From assembly GCA_913774625.1 (NCBI GenBank), contig CAJYHL010000015.1, positions 50,165 through 114,164 on the forward strand: a stretch of 64,000 nt of DNA, read 5' to 3'. Each line of letters begins with the position of its first letter. Within the stretch, counting starts at the first letter, position 1. The notes beneath the pieces are model-generated. The model had not been told where the DNA came from. It searched no databases and saw nothing but the letters and a program-made list of their open reading frames with translations. A program made the translations under genes and the position numbers. Shown here piece by piece: positions 8,769-20,648 of the stretch. Source of the stretch: an uncultured Acidovorax sp. GTDB lineage: Bacteria; Pseudomonadota; Gammaproteobacteria; Burkholderiales; Burkholderiaceae_C.

Positions 8769-10289
8769 ATGCTGCCCGGCTCCCTCAATCGGCGGATCGG
8801 TGCAGCAGCACGCAGCTTCGCTGCGCAGCTGCAAGGCGGTTTCGAACTGCAGCCCGCGCCTGCGGGCCAGCCGCCTGTGCTGCGCTGCGGCGGGCGTGCT
8901 TTGAATGGCGATTTCGAAGCCATCGACCGCTTCACCGCGCAGACCGGCGTGCGCGCCACGGTGTTCGCCCGCCAGGGCGAGGACTTCCTGCGCATCGCCA
9001 CCTCGGTGCGCAAGCAGGATGGCGAGCGCGCCGTCGGCACGCTGCTGGACCGCTCCCATCCGGCCTACCGGTCGCTGACCGCCGGGCGCTCCTATGCCGG
9101 CTACGCCACGCTGTTCGGCCGGCAGAACCTGACGCGCTACGACCCGGTCCGCGATGCGGCGGGCCAGGTGGTGGGCGTGCTCTACGTGGGGCTGGACGTG
9201 AGCGAGATGCCGGCGCTGGGCGCGGCCGCGCGGCTGGCGCTGTCGGTGGTGGCCGGGCAGTACGCGATCGGCGCCCTGGCCTGGGCCCTGCTGCCGCCCT
9301 TGCAGCCGGCCTGGCTCGCGGTGTCGGTGGCGCTGCCGCCGCTGGTCGCGGCGATGGTTTACGTCCTGGCGCGGCGCGGCATCAGCCGGCCGGTGGCCGA
9401 GGGCTGCGCCGCGGCGCAGCGCATGGCCGCAGGCGACCTCACCACGCAGATGCATGTCGATCGCCGCGACGAGGTCGGCCAGATGCTGCAGGCCATCAAC
9501 GGCATCGGCGTGGGCCTGAGCGGCCTGGTGACCCAGGTGCGCCAGCGTGCCGAGGCGCTGCGCGTGGCCACCCGCGAGATCGCCGAAGGCAATGGCGACC
9601 TGGCCTCCCGCACGGAGGAGCAGGCCGCCGAGCTGAACGCAGCGGCTTCGACGCTGCGGAGCCTCACGGCCACGGTGGCGCAGAACGCCGAACATGCCCG
9701 GCAGGTGAACGGCCTGATGGGCGAAGTGTCACAAGCCTCGACGCAAAGCGGCGAGGCGGTGGAGCGCGTGGTGCAGACCATGGCCGAGATGCGGCAGGAC
9801 TCCCACCGCATCCAGGAAATCATCGGGATGATCGACGGCATCGCCTTCCAGACCAACATCCTCGCCCTGAATGCAGCCGTCGAGGCGGCCCGGGCGGGCG
9901 AGCAGGGGCGGGGCTTCGCGGTGGTCGCGTCGGAGGTGCGGGCGCTGGCGCAGCGCTCGGCCGGTGCCGCCCGCGAGATCCGCACGCTGATCGCCACCTC
10001 GGTGGCGCGGGCGGACAGCGGCGGCAGCCTGGCCGATGCGGCGCATGCCTCCATGCAGGGCATCGCGGGCTCCATCGGCAACGTCACGCAGCTCATGGAA
10101 GGCATCGCCTCTGCCAGCGGCGAACAGAGCCAGGGGATCGAAGGCATCCACGAAAGCGTGGGCCGCATCGAGCAGATGACCCAGCAGAACGCGGCCCTGG
10201 TCGAACAGGCCGCTGCGGCGGCGCTGCGCATGCGCGAGCAGGCCGCCGGGCTGGCCGACGCGGCCGCGAAGTTCAGGACACCCACATGA
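8769..10289 (+). CDS. methyl-accepting chemotaxis protein with Cache-like sensor and unusual topology
   Basis: 506 aa. A Cache_3/Cache_2-type sensor (about 20-155, ending G-V-L-Y-V-G-L-D) starts almost at the N-terminus. Two hydrophobic segments follow (about 158-176 and 180-199), then a HAMP domain (about 200-250) and the MCP signalling helices with the hairpin tip ([21 protein letters not shown]). Most relatives have a membrane helix before the sensor, putting it in the periplasm. None is seen here; an even number of helices after the sensor would leave it in the cytoplasm, unless the true start lies further upstream. It follows the antiporter gene by 19 bp and may sense a related carboxylate. 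Confidence 0.85.
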   Translation: MLPGSLNRRIGAAARSFAAQLQGGFELQPAPAGQPPVLRCGGRALNGDFEAIDRFTAQTGVRATVFARQGEDFLRIATSVRKQDGERAVGTLLDRSHPAYRSLTAGRSYAGYATLFGRQNLTRYDPVRDAAGQVVGVLYVGLDVSEMPALGAAARLALSVVAGQYAIGALAWALLPPLQPAWLAVSVALPPLVAAMVYVLARRGISRPVAEGCAAAQRMAAGDLTTQMHVDRRDEVGQMLQAINGIGVGLSGLVTQVRQRAEALRVATREIAEGNGDLASRTEEQAAELNAAASTLRSLTATVAQNAEHARQVNGLMGEVSQASTQSGEAVERVVQTMAEMRQDSHRIQEIIGMIDGIAFQTNILALNAAVEAARAGEQGRGFAVVASEVRALAQRSAGAAREIRTLIATSVARADSGGSLADAAHASMQGIAGSIGNVTQLMEGIASASGEQSQGIEGIHESVGRIEQMTQQNAALVEQAAAAALRMREQAAGLADAAAKFRTPT

Positions 10290-10293
10290 GGAA

Positions 10294-10310
10294 GCTGCTG
10301 CTGTAGCAGC
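10294..10310. terminator. possible hairpin after the chemoreceptor gene
   Basis: Arms GCTGCT and AGCAGC surround a 5-nt loop just after the stop at 10289. There is no T-run, so this is weak. Confidence 0.25.
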
Positions 10311-10438
10311 CAGCCTGCCGCCATGACCCGGCTAAGGCCAGGGGCAGCAGGACGGGCGTAGCCTGTGGACGTCGCCTGGCGGCGGCACCGGCTGCCGCGG
10401 CTCTTCCACCCGCAATCATTCCTATCGAGGAGACGGCC

Positions 10439-12756
<2,318 letters not shown>

Positions 12757-12760
<4 letters not shown>

Positions 12761-13980
12761 GCGCCCAGCCCGCATCGACCTCGCCCGTGCTCTCGCCTCT
12801 GGCCTGGGATCTGCTGCAGGCCCTGGCCGAAGAGGGCGAGGGCGGCGAAGCCGTCTCGCTGCCCCGCCTGGGCAAGCGGCTGGGGCAGGGCGCCAGCGTG
12901 CTCATGCGCCAGCTCAGCCTGATGGGCGACGCTGTGATCGGCGGCACGCCCGGCCCCGGCTGGGTGCGCGTGGCCGAGGAGGGCGGCCGCTGGACGGCGC
13001 AGCTCACCGGCGCCGGAGCCGCCTTCGTGGCGGCGCAGGCGGCCGGCCAGGGGGCCTCCGCCGATGGCGACGAGGAAGACGACGACGGCGACGACGGCGG
13101 CGACACCGCACGTGCCGGCGCAGAGCCCCCGCTGTCCCCGCTGGCCCGGCACACGGTACGCGTCTTCGGCGAAGCCGGCCTGCCGCCCGAGGGGGCGGAA
13201 CGCTCCGACGTCCTCGCCACCGAGATACCCGTCGCCCTGGTGTTCAACGGCATCTCCCACGCGGTGATGATGGCCACGCCCGAGTCGCTGGGCGACTTCG
13301 CCCTGGGCTTCGCGCTGAGCGAAGGCATTCTCGACCGGGCCGAGGACTGCCGCGGCATCGGCCTGCGCCGGGCCGACGGCAGCGCCGCCCAGCTGCCGCC
13401 CGGCGTGCCGGGCGTCGAAGTGCATCTGGAGATCTCCACGCGCTGCATGGAGCGCCTGCGCCACCGCCGGCGCAGCATGGCCGGGCGCACCGGCTGCGGC
13501 GTCTGCGGCGTGGAGAGCTTCGCCGCCCTCGACCTGGCGCCCGAACGCCTGCCCGCGCGCGACTGGATCGGCCGGGTGGACCTGCCCCTGGTGCTGCAGG
13601 CCTTCTCGCAGCTCGGCGCCTGGCAGCTGCACAACGCGCAGGCCGGCGCGCTGCATGCCGCCGGCTGGGCGGGCCTGGACGGCCGCCTGGTCACCGTGTG
13701 CGAAGACGTGGGCCGCCACAATGCGCTGGACAAGCTCATCGGCCGGCTGGCGCGCATGGGGCGGCTGGGGGGGGCGGGCGTCGTGCTGCTCAGCAGCCGC
13801 GGCAGCCACGAGCTGGTGCGCAAATGCGCCCGCGTGGGCCTGAGCGCGCTGGCCACCATCTCGGCGCCCACCGCCACCGGAGTGCAGGTGGCCGAACTGG
13901 CCGGGCTGCGGCTCTGGGGGCTGTGCCGCGCGCCGCGCGGCGTGCTGTACGCGCCCGGTGCCTCGGGCGCCGAAGGCTGA
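12757..13980 (+). CDS. fdhD: formate dehydrogenase accessory sulfurtransferase FdhD with N-terminal winged-helix-like extension
   Basis: 407 aa from a GTG that overlaps the upstream stop (GTGA). Residues about 120-400 form FdhD; the catalytic loop is C247-G-V-C250-G and the F-N-G-I-S and V-C-E-D-V-G-R-H-N-A-L-D-K motifs are intact. FdhD takes sulfur from IscS and puts it on the Mo-bis-PGD cofactor of formate dehydrogenases. Canonical FdhD is about 260-280 residues. The extra 120 residues here look like a small winged helix (about 10-90), then an Asp/Glu/Gly-rich linker (about 102-115). An 8-G run at 13767-13774 lies inside the coding frame. Partner: the molybdoenzyme directly upstream. Confidence 0.92.
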
Positions 13981-14064
13981 AGGCGAAGCCCGGCCCGCAG
14001 CGCCGGCGCCGGCACATTCCCCCGGCATGCGCCCGGCGCGCGCATTTGCGCTAACGTCCCGCCC

Positions 14065-16674
14065 ATGCAGCAACTTTCCTTTCTGCGCCAGGGCTGGCGC
14101 ACCCTGTGGCGCGATCTGCGCGCCGGCGAACTGCGCCTGCTCATCGTCGCGGTGACGCTGGCGGTGGCCGCGCTCACCTCGGTCGGCTTCTTCGCCGACC
14201 GGCTGCAGGGCGGCCTGCAGCGCGATGCCCTGCAGCTGCTGGGCGGCGATGCCGTGGTGGTCAGCGACAACCCCACGCCCGCCGCCTTCGCCGAGCGGGC
14301 CCGGTCGCTGGGCCTGGCCGCGACGACCACGCTGGCCTTTCCCACCATGGGCCGGGCGGACGATGCCCAGGGCGGCGCCAGCCGGCTGGTGGCCTTGAAG
14401 AGCGTGGCGGCCGGCTACCCGCTGCGCGGCCGGCTGCAGACCGCCGGCGCGCCCGGGCAGGCGGGCCAGGCCACCAGCGCCGTGCCCGCGCCCGGCGAGG
14501 TTTGGGTCGATGCGCCGGTGCTGGAGGCGCTGGGCCTCTCCGTGGGCGACCGCCTCTGGCTGGGCGACGCCGCGCTGCGCATCGCCCGCATCATCACGCT
14601 GGAGCCCGATCGGGGCAGCGGCTTCATGAACTTTGCGCCACGCGTGATGATGAACACGGCCGACCTGCCCGCCACCCAGCTGGTGCAGCCGGCCAGCCGC
14701 CTGACCTACCGCTTCGCCGTGGCCGGCAGCGCGCCGGCCGTGCGCCAGTTCACCGCCTGGGCCGACCGCGCTGTGCACCAGCCCGACCTGCACGGCGTGC
14801 GGCTCGAAACCCTGGACAGCGGCCGCCCTGAAATGCGCCAGACGCTGGACCGCGCGCAGAACTTCCTGAGCCTGGTCGCGCTGCTGGCTGCGCTGCTTTC
14901 GGCCGTGGCCGTGGCGCTGGCCGCGCGCGGCTTCGCCAACGACCACCTGGACGCCGCCGCGCTGCTGCGCGTGCTGGGCCGGAGCCAGCGCCATATCGCG
15001 GGCGGCTACGTCGTCGAATTCGCGCTCATCGGCCTTTTCGCCAGCGTGCTGGGCGTGGCCATCGGCTACGGCATCCACCATGTCTTCGTCGCGCTGCTGG
15101 CGGGGCTGGTGGATGCCGCCCTGCCGGCGCCCGGCCCGTGGCCGGTGGCCTTCGGGCTGGGCATGGGCCTCACGCTCATGTTCGCCTTCGGGCTGCCGCC
15201 CGTGCTGCAGCTGGCGCGGGTGCCGCCGCTGCGCGTCATCCGGCGCGACCTGGGCGGGCTCAAGCCCGCGTCGCTGGCCGTGCTGGGCGTGGGCGTGGCG
15301 GGCTTCGCCGCGCTGCTGCTGGCCGTGAGCCGCGACCTGAAGCTGGGCCTGATCGCGGTGGGCGGCTTCGCCGGTGCGGTGCTGCTGTTCGCCGGCCTGG
15401 CCTGGTGCGCCGTGTGGCTGCTGCGCCGCAGCGTCAACGAGGCCACCGCCCCGCGCTGGCTGGTGCTGGCCACGCGGCAGATATCGGCCCGGCCTGCCTA
15501 TGCCGTGGTGCAGGTCAGCAGCCTGGCGGTGGGCCTGCTGGCGCTGGTGCTGCTGGTGCTGCTGCGCACCGACCTCATCAGCAGCTGGCAGCGCGCCACG
15601 CCGGCCGATGCGCCCAACCGCTTCGTCATCAACGTCATGCCCGACCAGGCCGAAGCCTTTCAGCGGGCGCTGCGCGATGCCGGCGTGCAGCAGTACGACT
15701 GGTACCCCATGATCCGCGGCCGGCTGGTGGCGGTGAACGGCAAGCCGGTGAGCGTGGACGACTACGCCGAAGACCGCGCCAAGCGCCTGGTGGACCGCGA
15801 ATTCAACCTGTCCAACGCGGCCGAGGCGCCGCCGCACAACCCCATCGTCGCGGGCCGCTGGACGCCCGGCGCGGCCGGCGAGATCAGCGTGGAGGAAGGC
15901 ATCGCCCAGACGCTGGGCCTGCACCTGGGCGACACGCTGCGCTTCGACATCGGCGGCATGCCCAGCGAGGCGCGCATCACCAGCCTGCGCAAGGTGGACT
16001 GGGGCTCGCTGCGCGCCAACTTCTTCGTCATGTACACCACGGCGCAGATGCCGCCCGAGATGCCCGTGACCTATCTGGCGGCCTACCGCGCGCCGGAAGC
16101 GTGGCCCCCGCGCTCCCCCGCTGCGCGAGGTCCGCTGTCCCCCGGGGAGGCAGCTTCCCCCCTGGTGCGGCCCGGCTCGGGAAGCGCCGGCTTCGACAAC
16201 GCCCTGGTGCGCGAATTCCCCAACATCACCAACGTGGACATGAGCGCCACGCTGGCGCAGGTGCAGAGCGTGCTGGGCCAGGTCATCCGCGCGGTGGAGT
16301 TCCTCTTCGGCTTCACGCTGGCCGCCGGCCTGGTGGTGCTGTTCGCGGCCGTGACCGCTACCCGGGAGGAGCGGGCGCGCGAGTACGCCATCATGCGGGC
16401 CGTGGGCGCGCAGGCGCGCCTGCTGCGCCAGGTGCAGCGCGCCGAGCTGGCCGGCGTGGGCCTGCTGGCGGGTTTCCTCGCCAGCTGCGTGGCCGTGGCC
16501 GTGGGCTGGGCCCTGGCCCGCTTCGTTTTCGACTTCACCTGGACCGCGCCGCTCTGGGTGCCGCTGGCCGGAGCCCTGTCCGGCGCGCTGCTGGCGCTGG
16601 CGGCCGGCTGGTGGGGGCTGCGCGGCGTGCTGCGCCGGCCGGTGATGGCCACGCTGCGGCAGGCGGCGGAATGA
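14065..16674 (+). CDS. FtsX-like ABC transporter permease (YbbP type)
   Basis: 869 aa. One N-terminal helix (about 25-45), a periplasmic MacB-like domain, then groups of membrane helices at about 270-410, 425-510 and 745-860, with FtsX domains in both halves. This is the YbbP/large-permease layout; it would work with a YbbA-type ATPase, which is not in the window. Such systems export or extract lipids or lipoproteins; the exact job is unknown. Residues about 680-710 are a Pro/Ala/Ser-rich stretch encoded by a 90-bp segment (about 16096-16190) that reads like an inserted repeat, kept in frame, between conserved sequence on both sides. Confidence 0.85.
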   Translation: MQQLSFLRQGWRTLWRDLRAGELRLLIVAVTLAVAALTSVGFFADRLQGGLQRDALQLLGGDAVVVSDNPTPAAFAERARSLGLAATTTLAFPTMGRADDAQGGASRLVALKSVAAGYPLRGRLQTAGAPGQAGQATSAVPAPGEVWVDAPVLEALGLSVGDRLWLGDAALRIARIITLEPDRGSGFMNFAPRVMMNTADLPATQLVQPASRLTYRFAVAGSAPAVRQFTAWADRAVHQPDLHGVRLETLDSGRPEMRQTLDRAQNFLSLVALLAALLSAVAVALAARGFANDHLDAAALLRVLGRSQRHIAGGYVVEFALIGLFASVLGVAIGYGIHHVFVALLAGLVDAALPAPGPWPVAFGLGMGLTLMFAFGLPPVLQLARVPPLRVIRRDLGGLKPASLAVLGVGVAGFAALLLAVSRDLKLGLIAVGGFAGAVLLFAGLAWCAVWLLRRSVNEATAPRWLVLATRQISARPAYAVVQVSSLAVGLLALVLLVLLRTDLISSWQRATPADAPNRFVINVMPDQAEAFQRALRDAGVQQYDWYPMIRGRLVAVNGKPVSVDDYAEDRAKRLVDREFNLSNAAEAPPHNPIVAGRWTPGAAGEISVEEGIAQTLGLHLGDTLRFDIGGMPSEARITSLRKVDWGSLRANFFVMYTTAQMPPEMPVTYLAAYRAPEAWPPRSPAARGPLSPGEAASPLVRPGSGSAGFDNALVREFPNITNVDMSATLAQVQSVLGQVIRAVEFLFGFTLAAGLVVLFAAVTATREERAREYAIMRAVGAQARLLRQVQRAELAGVGLLAGFLASCVAVAVGWALARFVFDFTWTAPLWVPLAGALSGALLALAAGWWGLRGVLRRPVMATLRQAAE
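16096..16190. repeat. in-frame repeat-like insertion inside the permease gene
   Basis: A C/G-rich segment with runs such as GGCCCCCGCG and CCCCCGGGGAGG breaks the otherwise normal periplasmic domain between Y-R-A-P and F-D-N-A-L-V-R-E-F-P. It resembles short dispersed elements that I know in Comamonadaceae genomes; no second copy is in this window. Confidence 0.45.
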
Positions 16675-16751
16675 ACGAATCAGCGAATGAATGATCCCGC
16701 GCTGCCGCTGCGGCGTTCAGGATCCAGCCATGACATGAAAGGAGACGGAAT

Positions 16752-17510
16752 ATGACCACCCAGATACTCGCGGGCGCCGAGCCCTTCGCGTTCGAAGGCA
16801 ACGACATCGGCGTGCTGGTTTCGCACGGCTTCACCGGCACGCCGCAGAGCATGCGCTACTACGGCGAGGCGCTGCACCGGCGCTTCGGCTTCACGGTGGT
16901 GGGGCCCCGCCTGCCGGGCCACGGTACCTCGCCGGACGACATGGAAACCACCGGCTATCTGGACTGGGCGCGCGAGATCGAGCAGCAGCTCGAAGCCCTG
17001 GCGGCGCGCAAGCGCAAGGTCTTCGTCACGGGCCTGTCGATGGGCGGAACGCTCACGCTGAACATGGCGGCCCGCTTCCCGGAACGGGTCCATGGCATCG
17101 CCACCATCGCGGCGGCGGCCGGGCCGCTGAAGCGCGAATTCGCGGGCGTGCTGGCGCTGGATCCGGCGCCGCGCCGCATCCCGGGCATAGGCTCCGACAT
17201 CAAGGCCCCCGGCGTGCAGGAGCTGGCCTATGCCGAGGTGCCCGTGGCCTGCATGCGCGAGATCACGGCGCTGATCGCGCAGACCGGCGCCCTGATGGAC
17301 GGCATCACCTGCCCCGCGCTGGTCATCCACGGCCGCGAGGACCACGTCGTGCCGCCATCCAATGCGCTGCACATCGTCAACACGCTGGCCTCCAGCGACA
17401 TCCGCCTGCTGTGGCTGGAGCATTCCTACCATGTCGCCACGCTGGACAACGACAAGGACCTGATCGTGGACCGGGTGGGCCGATTCTTCGCCGAGTTGGC
17501 GGCAGGCTGA
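16752..17510 (+). CDS. alpha/beta hydrolase, carboxylesterase / monoacylglycerol lipase (Est30-like)
   Basis: 252 aa. A clean alpha/beta hydrolase of the thermostable-carboxylesterase type: oxyanion motif H-G-F-T-G-T-P near 25-31, nucleophile elbow G-L-S-M-G-G near 95-100, acid H-G-R-E-D-H near 198, and the catalytic His in H-S-Y-H-V-A near 225. It has no signal peptide, so it is cytoplasmic. The family splits short to medium acyl esters and monoacylglycerols. The ATG follows AAAGGAGACGG, a strong ribosome site. It converges with the LysR gene at 17527 over a shared hairpin. Confidence 0.9.
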   Translation: MTTQILAGAEPFAFEGNDIGVLVSHGFTGTPQSMRYYGEALHRRFGFTVVGPRLPGHGTSPDDMETTGYLDWAREIEQQLEALAARKRKVFVTGLSMGGTLTLNMAARFPERVHGIATIAAAAGPLKREFAGVLALDPAPRRIPGIGSDIKAPGVQELAYAEVPVACMREITALIAQTGALMDGITCPALVIHGREDHVVPPSNALHIVNTLASSDIRLLWLEHSYHVATLDNDKDLIVDRVGRFFAELAAG

Positions 17511-17514
17511 GCCC

Positions 17515-17535
17515 GGCGGCGGTTCGTCAGCCGCC
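17515..17535. terminator. bidirectional hairpin between convergent esterase and LysR genes
   Basis: GGCGGC (17515-17520) and GCCGCC (17530-17535) enclose a 9-nt loop that includes the LysR stop codon. No clear T-run follows on either side. Confidence 0.4.
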
Positions 17536-18408
17536 CTGGAAGAGCCGCACGCCGATGTAGTCCACGAAAGCCCGCACCTTGGGCGACAGCTGGCGGCTCG
17601 ACGGCCACAGCGCCGAGAACTGGCCCGTGTGCGTGAGCTGCCCGGCCAGCACGCGCTGCAGCTCGCCCCGCGCCAGGGCGTCTCGGGCCAGGAAGTCGGG
17701 CATGTAGGCCAGCCCCATGCCGGCCACGGCCGCGCCCAGCATGGCTTCCATGTTGTTGCAGGCCAGGGCCAAGGGCAGCAGGGGCGGCAGGCCGGGCAGC
17801 ACCCATTCCTCCAGCCTGCCGCTGCCCAGGAAGCGATAGCGCAGGCAGCGGTGCCGGGCCAGGTCGGCCGGCGACTGCGGCACGCCGTGCTCGGCGAGAT
17901 AGGCCGGCGAGCCGACCAGCACGAAGCGGAACGGCCCCAGCCGCCGCGCCACCAGGCGCGAGTCGGCCAGATCGCCGCTGCGTATCACCACGTCCAGGCC
18001 GGCCTCGACCACATCCACCAGATGGTCGTTGAAGTCCAGATCCAGATCGACTTCAGGGTAGAGCGCCTGGAAGCCGGGCAGCACCGGCAGCAGGAAGCGG
18101 TAGCCGATGGTGGGCAGGCTGACGCGCAGCCGCCCGCGCGGCGCTTCGGCGGCGGCTTGCATGGCGGCCCGCGCATCGTGCAGCTCGTCCAGGATGCGGC
18201 GGCAGCGCTCGTGGAACAGCGCGCCTTCCTGCGTAAGCCGTACTTGCCGCGTGGTGCGCTGGAAAAGACGCAATCCCAGCTGCTGTTCCAGGCGCGCCAC
18301 GTTCTTGCCTACGGCCGAGGCCGAAATGCCCAGCGCGCGGCCGGCCTCGGCAAAGCTCAGCCGATCGGCTGCACGCACGAAGGATTCGAGTCCGCTGAAG
18401 CTGTCCAT
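17527..18408 (-). CDS. LysR family transcriptional regulator, divergent from a DHA2 efflux gene
   Basis: 293 aa. Winged HTH at about 1-60 (F-A-E-A-G-R-A-L-G-I-S-A-S-A-V-G-K) and a two-lobed substrate-binding domain (about 88-290) of the CrgA/DsdC-like type with the motif G-R-L-R-V-S-L-P. It is read away from the efflux pump gene at 18536, the usual arrangement in which the LysR protein controls both genes. A perfect 6-bp-arm palindrome (18417-18431) lies directly in front of its own ATG and could be its autoregulatory operator. The effector is unknown. Confidence 0.9.
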   Translation of the reverse strand: MDSFSGLESFVRAADRLSFAEAGRALGISASAVGKNVARLEQQLGLRLFQRTTRQVRLTQEGALFHERCRRILDELHDARAAMQAAAEAPRGRLRVSLPTIGYRFLLPVLPGFQALYPEVDLDLDFNDHLVDVVEAGLDVVIRSGDLADSRLVARRLGPFRFVLVGSPAYLAEHGVPQSPADLARHRCLRYRFLGSGRLEEWVLPGLPPLLPLALACNNMEAMLGAAVAGMGLAYMPDFLARDALARGELQRVLAGQLTHTGQFSALWPSSRQLSPKVRAFVDYIGVRLFQGG

Positions 18409-18416
18409 GGCTATTA

Positions 18417-18431
18417 CCAACCTGAGGTTGG
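18417..18431. promoter_or_regulatory. palindrome CCAACC-TGA-GGTTGG in the LysR/MFS intergenic region
   Basis: Perfect inverted repeat 9 bp before the LysR start and 105 bp before the MFS start. The position suits autorepression of the LysR gene. It does not carry a strict T-N11-A core. Confidence 0.4.
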
Positions 18432-18535
18432 GAGTGTTGGGAGTCGAGGCCCCATTTTCATGGAATTGGAGCGCATTTATCTTTGGCTGACGTCCTGCAG
18501 GCTGTGCGGGGCGCTCCACTGAAAGCCTGTTCGCC

Positions 18536-20116
18536 ATGACCTCTTCCCGCCTCTCTCCTGCCCGCGCCGCAACTGCGGCCGGGGAAGAACCCGGCCTGTC
18601 CCGGAATGCATCCCGCGCCTGGATGCTGGCTTCGGTCTGCCTGGCCGCACTGGCCATGCCGCTGAGCTTCACGGGCCCGGCCGTGGCTCTGCCTGCGCTG
18701 CGCAGTGCGCTGGGCGGCGGGCCTCTGGCGCTGAACTGGGTGACCAACGCCTTCATGCTGAGTTTCGGCGCCACGCTGCTGGCCATGGGCGCGCTGGCCG
18801 ATCTGCACGGCCGGCGGCGCGTCTTCCTGTGGGGCGTCGCCCTGGTGCTGGCCAGCGCCCTGGCACAGGCCTGCCTGGGCCGTGGCGCCATCGCCGTCTT
18901 CGATCTGCTGCGCGGGCTGCAGGGCCTGGGCGCGGCGGCCGCGCTGGCGGGTGGCACGGCGGCGCTGGCCCAGGTCTTCGACGGGGCGGGACGCATGCGG
19001 GCCTTCAGCTGCGTGGGCACTTCCTTCGGCGCGGGCCTGGCCTGCGGACCGCTGCTGTCGGGCTGGCTGCTGGGCCTGGCGGGCTGGCGCGGCGTGGTGC
19101 TCAGCGTGGCGGTGGTGGCGCTGGCCGCGCTGGCGCTGGGCCGGCGCCGCATGCCCGAGTCGCGCGACCTGCAGGCCGGGCGTCTGGACGGGCGCGGCGC
19201 CGTGCTCTTCACCACGGCGCTGGCCCTGCTGACCTGGGGCGTGCTGCAGGCGCCCGAAGCCGGCTGGGCCCGCGGTGCAACGCTGCTGCCCCTGGCGGGG
19301 GCAGCCCTGGCCCTGGGGACCTTCGTCGTGTGGGAGCGCCGCGCAGCCCACCCTCTGCTGGACCTCTCGCTGTTCCGCTACCCGCGCTTCGTGGGCGTGC
19401 AACTGCTGGCGGCGGCGCCCGCCTATGCCTTCGTCGTGCTGCTGGTGCTGCTGCCCGTGCGCTTCATCGGCGTGGAGGGCCTGGCGCCGCTGCAGGCGGG
19501 CCGGCTGATGTTCGTGCTGTCGCTGCCCATGCTGTGCGTGCCGCTGCTGGCCGGCTGGCTCGCGCGCTGGGTACCCGCGGCGCTGCTGTGCGCGGCAGGG
19601 CTGCTGGCCTGCGCCGTGGGGCTGCTGTGGCTGGGGCGCTGCGCGCCCGGCACGGCCTTCGCGCAGATAACGCCGCCGCTGCTGCTGATCGGCATGGGCA
19701 TCGGCCTGCCCTGGGGCCTGATGGACGGTCTGGCCGTGAGCGTCGTGCCCCGCGAGCGTGCCGGCATGGCCACCGGCATCTTCAGCACGGTCCGCGTGGC
19801 GGGCGAGGGCATCGCGCTGGCGCTGGTGGGCGCGGGCCTGGTCGGCTTGCTGGCCTGGCGCCTGCAGGACCTGCTGCCCGCCGCTGTCGCTATCGGCACC
19901 GGCACGCTCGATGTGCAGCAGGCCGCGCAGCGGCTGGCGACGGGCGACATGGCAGGCGCGCTGGCCCTGTTGCCCGGCATCTCCGCTCCCGCCGTGCTGG
20001 CGGCCTACGGCCAGGCTTTCGGCCGGTTGCTCGACGTTCTGGCGGCCATCACCGTGGCCACGGCCCTGGCGGTGTTCGCCTTCCTGAGCGCAGGCCGGGG
20101 CGGCAGCGATGCCTGA
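18536..20116 (+). CDS. MFS efflux transporter, DHA2 (14-TMS, EmrB/QacA) type
   Basis: 526 aa with about 14 hydrophobic segments. Motif A after TM2 (G-A-L-A-D-L-H-G-R-R-R-V) and the motif C-like G-x3-G-P-x3-G stretch in TM5 (G-L-A-C-G-P-L-L-S-G) mark a drug/proton antiporter. Length and helix count match DHA2 pumps such as QacA and EmrB. No EmrA-type adaptor is next to it. It is probably induced through the divergent LysR protein. Substrates cannot be read from the sequence. Confidence 0.88.
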   Translation: MTSSRLSPARAATAAGEEPGLSRNASRAWMLASVCLAALAMPLSFTGPAVALPALRSALGGGPLALNWVTNAFMLSFGATLLAMGALADLHGRRRVFLWGVALVLASALAQACLGRGAIAVFDLLRGLQGLGAAAALAGGTAALAQVFDGAGRMRAFSCVGTSFGAGLACGPLLSGWLLGLAGWRGVVLSVAVVALAALALGRRRMPESRDLQAGRLDGRGAVLFTTALALLTWGVLQAPEAGWARGATLLPLAGAALALGTFVVWERRAAHPLLDLSLFRYPRFVGVQLLAAAPAYAFVVLLVLLPVRFIGVEGLAPLQAGRLMFVLSLPMLCVPLLAGWLARWVPAALLCAAGLLACAVGLLWLGRCAPGTAFAQITPPLLLIGMGIGLPWGLMDGLAVSVVPRERAGMATGIFSTVRVAGEGIALALVGAGLVGLLAWRLQDLLPAAVAIGTGTLDVQQAAQRLATGDMAGALALLPGISAPAVLAAYGQAFGRLLDVLAAITVATALAVFAFLSAGRGGSDA

Positions 20117-20155
20117 CAATCGCGGGCCCCATCCCCTTTCCCTTCGCACGCCGCC

Positions 20156-20566
20156 ATGTCCCAGGATTCCACCAGCCCCGCCGCCCCGCAGACCCCGTTC
20201 GAATGGATCGGCGGCGAGCCCCGGGTGCGGGCCCTGGTCGATCGGTTCTACGACCTGATGGACCTGGAGCCCGGCTATGCCGCACTGCGCGCATCGCACG
20301 GCAGCACGCTGGACGATGCGCGGCAGAAGCTCTTCTGGTTCCTCTGCGGCTGGCTGGGCGGCCCTGACTATTACCAGGAACGCTTCGGCCATCCGCGCCT
20401 GCGCATGCGCCACATGCCGTTTTCCATCGGCATCAAGGAGCGCGACCAGTGGGTGGCCTGCATGGACCAGGCCATGGGCGAAACCGAGGTGCCCGAGCCT
20501 CTGCGTGCCCGCCTGAAGGAAAGCTTCATGGGCACGGCGGACTGGATGCGCAACCGGGGCGGCTAG
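20156..20566 (+). CDS. group II truncated haemoglobin
   Basis: 136 aa. It has the class II truncated globin layout: proximal His86 in R-M-R-H-M-P-F, Trp99 (G8) in R-D-Q-W-V, Tyr32 (B10) in R-F-Y-D-L-M, and the Y-Y-Q-E-R-F-G-H-P-R-L-R-M motif before the F helix. Such proteins bind O2 and NO in the cytoplasm and are linked to NO or oxygen handling. It follows the MFS gene by 39 bp, so it may be in the same transcript, but a functional link is not evident. Confidence 0.92.
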   Translation: MSQDSTSPAAPQTPFEWIGGEPRVRALVDRFYDLMDLEPGYAALRASHGSTLDDARQKLFWFLCGWLGGPDYYQERFGHPRLRMRHMPFSIGIKERDQWVACMDQAMGETEVPEPLRARLKESFMGTADWMRNRGG

Positions 20567-20648
20567 CGGCCCGCGACGGCGGCCGGCGGGGCAGGTGAGG
20601 CTGCCGGGGAATTGCAACCGAACGCGCGCAATTGCGCAGAAATGTGCG

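Noticed and set aside
13064..13267. 67-aa Thr/Ser/Pro-rich plus-strand frame inside fdhD
   Set aside because: Overlaps the acidic linker of FdhD in another frame with no start signal; the FdhD frame continues with intact motifs on both sides.
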